NCBI GenBank assembly: GCA_021613535.1 | Contig: CP075492.1 | Coordinates: 20,274,001-20,338,000, forward strand | Source of the DNA: Adineta vaga | Taxonomy: Eukaryota > Rotifera | Length of the DNA stretch: 64,000 bases | Direction: 5' to 3' | Shown: piece after piece, positions 55,751 to 64,000 of the stretch | Layout of the letters: the number at the start of each line of letters is the position of its first letter | Numbering within the stretch: position 1 is the first letter of the stretch | Translations under genes and position numbers: made by a program | Notes under the pieces: model-generated | Seen by the model: only the letters and a program-made list of their open reading frames with translations | Database searches by the model: none | What the model was told of the DNA's origin: nothing

Positions 55751-57573
55751 CCCTAGTACTCCCAAGCCTATTTTTAGCGATAAAAATAGAATGCATTTTG
55801 AGAAGGATATTTTTGTCTCTTTCAACAAGCATCTGATTAAAACTGAGTTGTTTCTAAGTATTAGTCAATCAAAAATGACTAAACTAATTGGTTTTGTTTA
55901 TTTAGAACAATTAATACGAAAAACGCGTTTCATACTATGCTGTTTGCATATAGGCTCTGAACATTTGTAGCATGTATTAGAAACTTTTCTGTCACTTGAA
56001 TAATCGCAAAGTGAACATCGTTTTCGCTTGGAGCGTGCAGAATCTGTGACAAATGTTTCTAATTCTGTTTCTATTCGCGGATAACCAAATCGAACTAGCG
56101 CATTTTGAATATCTTTGTGTAATGTTGATGAGTTTTTTATGCGAAAATCTAAAAGATAGGATGTCAGAAGTGTTCCTAACTCTTCTAGAAATAGACGACG
56201 CTTGTATTTTTTATTCGCATTCCAATTTGGATTTTTCTTTTTCCATAAGCTCATTGCATTGATAGCAGCAGCATCAATCATTCCATAAAAAACACATAGT
56301 GGCCATCGTCTTGTACCTCTTTTTACAGAGTACTTGTGACACATTTCGTCAATAGTGTCAACAGCCCCTTTGCTTTTGTTATAGTCCAGAACAATATTCG
56401 GTTTTCCAGTTCCGATATCTACTTTGCTATCATGATGCATAGAAGAGAGTAATATGACAGCTTTGTTTTTCTTTGGAACGTAAGACACCAGTGTTAGATT
56501 GTCGCTGAAACCGAATATCGATGAACCAACGTCGCGATTTTTATTTGACTGAAATTCGATAGGAATCTCGGGCTTATTTTTTCTCAAGGTTCCTACCAAA
56601 GTAAGTTTCTCTGAGTGTAATTCTTTCGCTAAATGAATACTGGTAAAGAAATTGTCGATCGTAACATTTCTATTCGAGCCGTACATTGGTTTCATTAGCT
56701 CTAAAACGACATTAGCACCAACAAATCGTTGCCGTTGTTCATTAGGTTGCCGTTCGATATAAGGAAATGCATCGAATATATAGTAAGAATTGACATCGAC
56801 ACAGAACCAGAATTTAATCGCATATTTATCCGGTTTAGATGGATATATTGACGAAATGGACACTTCCCTCGAAATCCCAAAAGCCGTTCGTCAATTGTAA
56901 CATGCGATCCAGGGTTGTAGCATTTCTTTAAATTTTCTCGAAAAATCTGTCCAAATTTCACGAGATACAGCGAATTTGTCCGTTCGTTTCCTCTCTTCTC
57001 GTGCTGTTTTATTGTCAAACCGAATTGATGAAATTATTGTTTCAAAGCGATTTCTTGACATGGTAGCTCTGAATATCGGAGATTCCAGTGGGCTTCTATT
57101 CCACAAAGATTTAATATTTTTCTTTGATTTTCTCATTAATCCACCCAATAATAAAAGCCCAATAAACGCTTTGAGTTCAATTAATGTTATTCGTTTCCGT
57201 TCACCATTAGAAGCTGTGTTACGATTTCCTTCGATATTTGAATAAACCATTATCTTGTTCAGCTTTTCCTCTGATATGAAACACAGAAAGGCGTCCTCGA
57301 CAGAAGTTATGTTTTCACTAAATTCTGTAAGTCCAGAATTCTCAGTGGCAGTATTAGAAAACGTTGTTTTGCTTGCATGTGATGGAATTGAGAACCAGGT
57401 CATCCTGGATCTGGAACTAAAGGGAGTTTCCTCGATAAAATCTATATTCGCATCGATTTGCAGGCGATCAAATTCTATGAGATCAATTTCACTCTCATAT
57501 TCCGATGTTTCACTTTGAGCATCATGTGTTTCCGAACCATTTTCGCTGTCTACATCAGAACAGTCTTCATTAC

Positions 57574-60515
57574 AGAGCTAGGACAAGTACAAGTACAAGT
57601 ACCGCAAGTAAAAGTATTTTACTTGTACTTGCTAACCTTCATGATTAGAGGCGTATGACTGCTGGATGTACAGAGGTGGAAGACGCCTGTATCAATATGT
57701 GTTTGTATACAGAAGCGGTTTCTGTTGAAGATCGCGTTTACATAAGAATGATGAAATGGTTTTCCAGGGCATAACACATTTAACACGCAAAGAACATATC
57801 ACCATGTGATAACATATGATTGCATGACGTCATATACGTATATATGTACATATGGATGACTAGGATGAAAAAAGATGTATCATGACGTCATTGCGTGTCA
57901 ATCTTTTGAATTCTCCGTTTTTCTTATGCTTCTAGTAGTTTCGCTCCATATAAATACTGAATCGTATGATAGCAAAAGATTAGAAAATAGTTACTTCTTC
58001 CACCTGACCTTTTCGTATTATATAAACTTCTTCGATTTCAAGCCTGGAAAAGGCAAGAAGATATATGGCACATGTAAATCTCGTGGTGAAACTTATACGG
58101 ACATAGTTGGTTTAACAGGAAACTTCCATAGACATCTCAAACGTGCACATGATGATGTTTATATTAAAGCAAAATCTCCGAATTCTACCAAGCCCATTGA
58201 AGATACAAATGATGTTTCGGAATCATTGACAAACAACAACGATAAAATTAATCAAACTATCCTTGAAGAATTAATTGTGAAGTACAATTTGCCTTTATCA
58301 ATAGCTGAATCTCATAGCTTTAGGAGCTTTATGAAAATACTTACTCCAAAATGAAAAAACACGTCCTCTCGTTACTACACCAAAGTATTATTACCATCCT
58401 TGATAAAGAATATAGAAAACAAAATAAAAAATTTGCTTCAAGATGTTAAACATCTAACAATTACAATCGATCTTTGGACTGATAGAAGAGGAAGATCCTT
58501 TGTTGGTGTTACAGGTCATTTTCTTGATTCGCATAGTGTTCCACAAGCTCTTCTTTTGGATTTTTTACGCTTCAAAGGTGCACACACTGAAGAAAATATC
58601 CATAATATTACGGAACAAATACTGGACAAATTGGAGGTAAGCATAACTGATATCATTAGCTCACCTAATGCGAATTGTAGTACGAATCTTTTAAGATCTT
58701 ATTCTATGAAAGTGTATAAAAATATCGGAATTTTAAGCTAAAAGTATATTTTCTATCAGTCAAGAAAATGTGATATTGTAATCACTGGTGCATGATGAAT
58801 TTCTTTTATAGATCAAGGATAAAGTGTTTCGCATTGTGACAGACAACGCTGCTAATATGAAAAAAGCATATAAATTTGGTTTGAATGTGGTGGAAAATCA
58901 CGGAAATGTTTCAGAAGATAATAATGATCAACAACAAGGTGATAATTCATTAGATTTTATCATTGATGATGTTACGGCACCAGATGAATGGACTTTAATT
59001 GATTGGTGTGACAGTGACAAAGATTCCGCTGGTGCAAATACTGACCGTGAAATACGTTTGTCATGTTTTGCGGATTCCCTCCAGTTGTCTATTCGAGATG
59101 GATTGAAAAATACTCCTCTCTTATCGAAGTCGTTATCAAAATGTATCAAGTTAGCTCGACGATCTCATAAGTCAACCAAAGTAGCAGAACTTCTTGAGGA
59201 TGTTGGAAAGACAATAAATCGGTCAAATGCAACAAGATGGAGTTCTGAATATTTATTAATCAAATCGATTAAAGCTTTAGGGGAAAAAATATTGATGAAA
59301 TTATGGATCTTATTGACGATAGTAATTTTAAATTCAGTAGTAATGATTTCACTGTATTGCAAGAAGCAATCGACATTTTAGAGCCGTTTGCTGAAATAAC
59401 TTGTCGTATTCAATCGGAATCAGTTGTTACTGCTAGTCTTGTGGTTCCATCAATGGTTCATATTATCGATCATCTCAAGAATAATAAGCCAAGTATTCAG
59501 TTTTTGAAAAAAATGTGTAATCAACTTGAGACTTCTATTTATACAAGATTTGCTGGTATCACGAAACGATTAACACAACGAATAGTTTCCACAGATGATC
59601 CTTTCTCGGATCCACTTTACTTTGTTTCTGCCGTTTTGGATCCTGAGTTTAAGTTCTATTGGCTTGCTCAAATGGACTATAAGCCCACGATGGAAACACA
59701 GATGAAACAGTTATTGATTCAGTTAATATTAAATGAGTGCGATACAAATGACAACATATCGTTCGACGATACACTAAGTTCACAATCATCACCATCAAAA
59801 TTTACTCTAAATAGTTATGCAACACAAGTAGTTGATACGTCAATCATTAAAAAGCGAAAATTGTTCCAGTACGATGATAATCACAATTTTTTACTTAAGT
59901 CAAAAGTGAATCCTTTGAGCGAAATTAATGCGTACATAAATGATCCAATGCGATCCAAATTCTCACTATACTGGAACAGATCGCAGTTACATTCGTTAAA
60001 AGCTGTGGTTGAACGAATATTTTCTGTGCAAGCATCTTCAGCACCTATTGAAAGAGTTTTCAGTCAAGCAGGCATCATTATGACTCCTAGACGAACATCA
60101 ATGCAAGAAGAAGTTTTTAGAAGTTTAGTCTTTTTACGTGTGAATCAAGACTTCATCTAAGAGACGATTTTAAAACTGACTCTTAGTCTCCATACACTTA
60201 AATATTTTTACTTTACCTTTTTCTCAGAAATTGTTTTATGCATGTTCCGTTTTCACGATTTTTTAATATTTATAATACATGATTTTAAATAACAACACAA
60301 TCTCAATGGCTTAATTTTGCGTATATCAACTACAGTGGAACGCAATACCTAAATACTAAAATAGATTTTGATCCCATGATAAGAAATGGACATCAATTCA
60401 TGGTCAGAGTGTTGGACCGACTTAATTCATAAAACGACCGCTGCAGGAAAAAGCAAACACTAAGTACAAGTACTCTTGTTGAAGTACAAGTACAAATACT
60501 TGCGTCCTAGCTCTG
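57574..60515 (+). mobile_element. hAT transposon, 2942 bp, inside the piggyBac transposase
   Basis: The inverted ends CAGAGCTAGGAC and GTCCTAGCTCTG are flanked by a perfect 8-bp duplication CTTCATTA (57566-57573 and 60516-60523). The subterminal regions are rich in AAGTAC words on both sides. It contains a transposase relic. Confidence 0.92.
57875..60160 (+). pseudogene. hAT transposase, broken
   Basis: Blocks in order: a BED-like zinc finger TCKSRGETY...NFHRHLKRAH, where the second Cys has become Arg; a stop near 58352; ITIDLWTDRRGRSFVGVTGH; an intron beginning GTAAGC near 58637 and ending near 58811; VFRIVTDNAANMKKAY; RWSSEYLLIKSIKALGE; a frameshift near 59300; and the C-terminal dimerisation domain SAPIERVFSQAGIIMTPRRT ending at the TAA at 60158. 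The first catalytic Asp (ITIDLWTD) is present. Non-autonomous now. Confidence 0.85.
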
Positions 60516-60927
60516 CTTCATTATTTTCTTCTTCAAACCAAGTTCCTTCTTCCATTATTTTATATTATGACTCTCGACATTTTTGTTCGTATTATACACG
60601 AATCCAAAAGAAAGAATAGAAAATTCAGAAATAAAATGAAGTAAGAAGAACACCATAGAACATACTTGAGTCATGAAAAAAAAATCGAGAATAGTGATAG
60701 AAAATGTTTGATTTATTCATAAGTACAGAATATAAGAAAGGAAAGGAAAATATGTGCATAGTAGAATGATATTCTATCAAACATGTATTTCTTTCACACG
60801 AGACAATTATATATTATTCACAATGTCTTTCATGCTTCCAACCATGAAAAAAAAAGATTTTTACAGTATTTTCATGCTTTTCAAAAGCAGGGTCCATTTG
60901 GACCCTGGTTGGTAGTACTAGGGTTAA

Positions 60928-61850
60928 TAACTTCGTTTTTTTAAAATAAAATTACTTTGTGTTTTTTTCAGTTAAACATGCTCGTTAGTTCTTTTCGAAG
61001 AATGAGTTTGTACATTCTATGAATTTTCGGGAGACTTATATAAATTGATGTCTCGATTGTTCTCGATGAATGCATTCCTATTCTTTGATACACATTTTCA
61101 GAGAAGACTTTCTCTCGAAATTGCGTATATAGAAGAAAAAAAGAATATTCCTGGAAATCTGTACTAAAAAAAACGTTGAGATATTTTGATAATCGTTTTT
61201 TCTTCTTCTTCGTAATTACAGTCTCTACTTTGTATTTGCATGACTGACACCGCCAAAATCGAATGGATATATCTTTTTTTAATTGAGTTTGAAATTGTAA
61301 AGATAATCAAAATCATTTGTTAAATATTAGTTTCTCTACTGAGATTTCACGTCGGAAAAACAGGAAGTTTATTGTCAAAAATCTTTTAAAGTACCGCAGG
61401 TAGAAATTAAAGATGAAAAAAAATTTATCAGAAATATTCCATTCCATTTTCCAGGAACGAAATTTTTCTCGGAAACTGCTCATATATATGAGAAAGCAGC
61501 TTCTCTTTCTAAATAATTGCGTCTAAAATATAGAAGAGAAATAAATGTTCTTACATTATAGTGATTATTTTTTATACGTTGCATTTTTCTTTTACGATAC
61601 AGCATATAGAGTCAACTCAAACAACAGGCGAGATTAAAAATGAAATTGATCACAGAGAGAGACGTCTATTAATCTTTAGAGTATTCTAAAGTTGGACTGG
61701 AGCCTTTTAAAAATGCTATTAACGTCATTAGAATCTTTTGATGAACTATTATTAGTGTCCATGTTGTTTTGATTTTTATTGTAAAAAGTCATACTGAAGT
61801 TGTTTAGTTTTCGCGTATATACTCCTTCTTACTTTTTATACTTATGATAG
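60928..61850. other. spacer, no supported gene
   Basis: AT-rich. It begins directly after the piggyBac end and does not resemble Athena. No repeat or RNA gene is seen. Confidence 0.4.
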
Positions 61851-64000
61851 ATGTTGATCAACCGTTTGTTTTTAATCTATGCGTATTTACATATATCGAT
61901 AATTAATACGAGTCACTTCTTTGGTGGAACAATTACATGGTGAGTTATTTGCAGATTTTCATTAGTTTCATGTAAAACTTGTATTTTTTTAGGCGTCCTT
62001 CTAATAACATTCCATCTGGGTCAACAGTTTCTCTTATCGTACGTAAACGTTGGTCATGGAGACGTGATTATTATTCACCTATGTGTTCTTCTGATACTAT
62101 TTCCGCACAAAGTCCTATGATGGGTGATTTCACCAGTTTGAGTTGTCTATCTGGTAATTGTAGCTATTGGACTGCTACTACTGCCACACAATTATATTGT
62201 ACTGATTTTAGCATTGAATCCGACTTTTCTTCCGGAGAATATTTTTATACAACTCCTATACCGTTTAACCTTTCATTCATTGTGAGTTTTACTGGCAGTA
62301 GTTGGATGCCTAGTCTTGTTGTTGGATATAGCGGAAGCTGGAGTTTTAGGAGTCGAATTAACACTGTACTTCGACCAGATGGCTATATTAACAGTAGTCC
62401 CGTTGCTATCATTGATCCTATTATCTACAAGCAAATAGGTGTTCAACATGTATATACTGTTCGAATGTCTGATTATGATTTAACTGATATACTGAGATGT
62501 CGATGGGCAACGAATCAAACTAGTAATACAAATGGAGGGGATGAGTGTGGTGGTGTATGCCTTGGCGTGCCCGGTGCTGTTCTCATTTCATATAATTGTA
62601 CTATTGTTTTTACACTTACCATTGCTAGTAAGTACGCAGCAGTCGCACTACAATTAGAAGATTACTATGATAGTGCATCGTTAACACCAATGAGTTCGAT
62701 TCCTATTCAGTTTCTATTCTATGGCTACAGTCTTAGTGCCAATTGTACTACTCCACCAGATATTGTTGGATATCGACCAAATAGAGGTAAGATATGACAG
62801 CTTATTGTACATCATTTGATTACTAACAATTATTTGGTTTTAAGCTTGTATCGGTACGTTACCCGGGATCCTTGTCACGGGATATATTATAGCAAGAACT
62901 TATTGTCCCGGAACAAGTATTGATCAGTTTTTGACTATTTCTCCAATTGGTATGACAAAGAGTAATGTTACCGCTCTTAATTCTAGTTAGTACATATTAC
63001 ATTTCGTTCATCTCATAACTTTTATCTCTTGTATATTAGCAACTTATCAAATCACTCTCGCATGGACTCCCAATTATAGCCAAAGTGGTCCACAAGTGTT
63101 CTGTGCAATAGCTGTTGACAATAATTACATTTCGTCCAACCAATGGTGTTTTACATATCTAGTTAATGCCACAACACCCGGCATCATAAGCACAAGGTCT
63201 TATGGTCCGCTTATCTTCTTTCAAGATCAAACTCTCTTCACTATTTACGGTACTATATTTTATACTGACAGATAGATATCACTTATTTCAGTTCTTGAAT
63301 TAAATTCAGGAGTATGACTAAGAATGAAGAAGGGATACTTAATTTTTCCCATTCAGATTCATACCCTACAATTTACTGATTAATTTTTATCGATGATACT
63401 AAAATATATTCATCTTTTCTAGCAACACAAAATGTTAGTCGACCACGACGCACTGGTATTAATATTTATTTTCATGATGCTAATATTAGTGCAATTGTTT
63501 CCACGTTTGATTGTTCTAACGCATCGGAAATAACATATACAGCTAACACTATTCTCGTCAATTTTACCACAGCACCATGGATTTCTGGACACTCGTATTA
63601 TGTCATATTCGATCCAGGTATATAGGAGTTCCTCTATCTGAATTTACTTTTATTTATTTTTTTCCATTCAGGCGTCGTTTTGGGAATAGACTTTTGTGGT
63701 AAGTAATCATTGATTGACAATATCAACTGGAAGAGAAGATATTTACATTATGGCTGTTTATAGGTGCCGAGTCTCTTCCAGTCATCGATCCAACACCCTG
63801 GACATTTAATATTATAGATCAAACAACCACGACTTTAACCACTACGACTAGCACAACTAGTACCTCAACATCATCAAGCAGCACTTCGAGTACTTCAACC
63901 TCCTCGACAAGCACTTCAACAACATCCACCAGCACAAGTTCTACTTCAACGTCTTCAACAAGCACCTCGACATCATCCACCAGCACTTCATCAACATTCA
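61851..64000 (+). CDS. secreted or surface protein with Thr/Ser-rich C-terminus, at least 7 exons, 3' end beyond window
   Basis: Exons 61851-61939, 61993-62786, 62845-62985, 63040-63249, 63423-63617, 63672-63698 and 63764-64000+ join in consistent phase with GT-AG introns. The start MLINRLFLIYAYLHISIINT is a signal peptide. The ectodomain begins HFFGGTITWRPSNN, has a module with SLIVRKRWSWRRDYYSP and many Cys pairs, and several beta-rich units that end in DPG or YRPNRG. From about 63800 on it is almost only Thr and Ser in an ACTTCAACA-like repeat, a mucin-type, probably O-glycosylated stalk. I know this only as a bdelloid extracellular family; no enzyme motif is visible. The gene is intact so far. 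Confidence 0.8.

Larger units (their letters stand above)
55898..60555 (-). pseudogene. piggyBac transposase, split by hAT and frameshifted
   Basis: The ATG is at 60555 (MEEGTWFEEENNED). After 13 codons the frame is interrupted by the hAT plus its 8-bp duplication, and resumes in phase at 57565 (CSDVDSENGSE). A clean frame runs to about 56920 (SVEDAFLCFISEEKLNKIMV). Two frameshifts follow within about 80 bp, around VTIDERLLGFRGKCPFRQYI, the first catalytic Asp. The rest is open: VTIDNFFTSIHLAKEL (second Asp), AVDTIDEMCHKYSV (third) and a Cys-rich C-terminus CSLCDYSSDRKVSNTCYKCS. Confidence 0.82.
55747..60927 (-). mobile_element. piggyBac element carrying a nested hAT
   Basis: TTAACCCTAGTACT at 55747 and AGTACTAGGGTTAA ending at 60927 form the terminal repeats. 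Without the 2.95-kb hAT it would be about 2.2 kb, normal for piggyBac. Left flank is Athena RT; right flank does not continue the RT frame. Confidence 0.85.

Noticed and set aside
1-64000. CRISPR arrays, operons, Shine-Dalgarno sites
   Set aside because: Introns, transposon types and telomeric repeats show a eukaryotic genome; no spaced direct-repeat array is present.

Overview
The window looks like subtelomeric DNA of a bdelloid rotifer (Adineta/Rotaria-like). The evidence is: AT-rich sequence; 45-75 bp GT-AG introns; long G-rich tracts of TGTGGG and TGAGGG type; Athena-family Penelope-like retroelements with introns and hammerhead ribozymes; and the usual bdelloid accessory genes (kelch, NHL, vWA, sulfotransferase, Thr/Ser-rich membrane proteins). 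Nothing suggests a prokaryote.

Layout. 1-2952 is host DNA ending in a piggyBac transposase cut off by telomeric repeats. 2953-22982 is one large minus-strand retroelement of the Terminon type. Its 3' end, at left, is a C-rich tail next to hammerhead ribozymes. Reading 5' to 3' it carries a truncated coiled-coil ORF, a broken RT-like ORF, a coiled-coil ORF, an RT-like ORF without catalytic aspartates, two GIY-YIG-like genes, two more coiled-coil genes and an intact Athena reverse transcriptase. I rebuilt seven multi-exon genes in the window whose exons sum exactly to a whole number of codons. 22983-24234 holds three copies of a tRNA-headed short retroposon with a C-rich tail, two in one direction and one inverted. 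24235-26252 holds remains of plus-strand Athena/Terminon DNA. 26253-32473 is host DNA with a methyltransferase gene, three MITE-like elements and a sulfotransferase.

32474-45108 begins and ends with Athena 3' ends pointing outward. It contains a piggyBac with a nested palindromic element, an NHL gene, a kelch pseudogene split by a mariner, and a sulfotransferase pseudogene split by a DD41D mariner. 45109-52167 is made of short host blocks separated by telomeric tracts: a vWA relic, a truncated membrane gene, an unknown ORF and a large kelch gene. 52168-60927 is a second minus-strand Athena interrupted by a piggyBac that is itself interrupted by a hAT. 61851 onward is a secreted Thr/Ser-rich gene running off the window.

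Main message: telomeric repeats start at the edge of host DNA and point away from it at almost every boundary. The left half reads as two capped chromosome ends, each host-telomere-Terminon-SINE, joined head to head near 23.9 kb. The observations I find most novel are the tRNA-headed retroposon with a telomere-complementary tail, the catalytically dead RT paralogue, a hairpin around the stop codon that joins its two ORFs, and the recurrent junction ATCTTGAGG.
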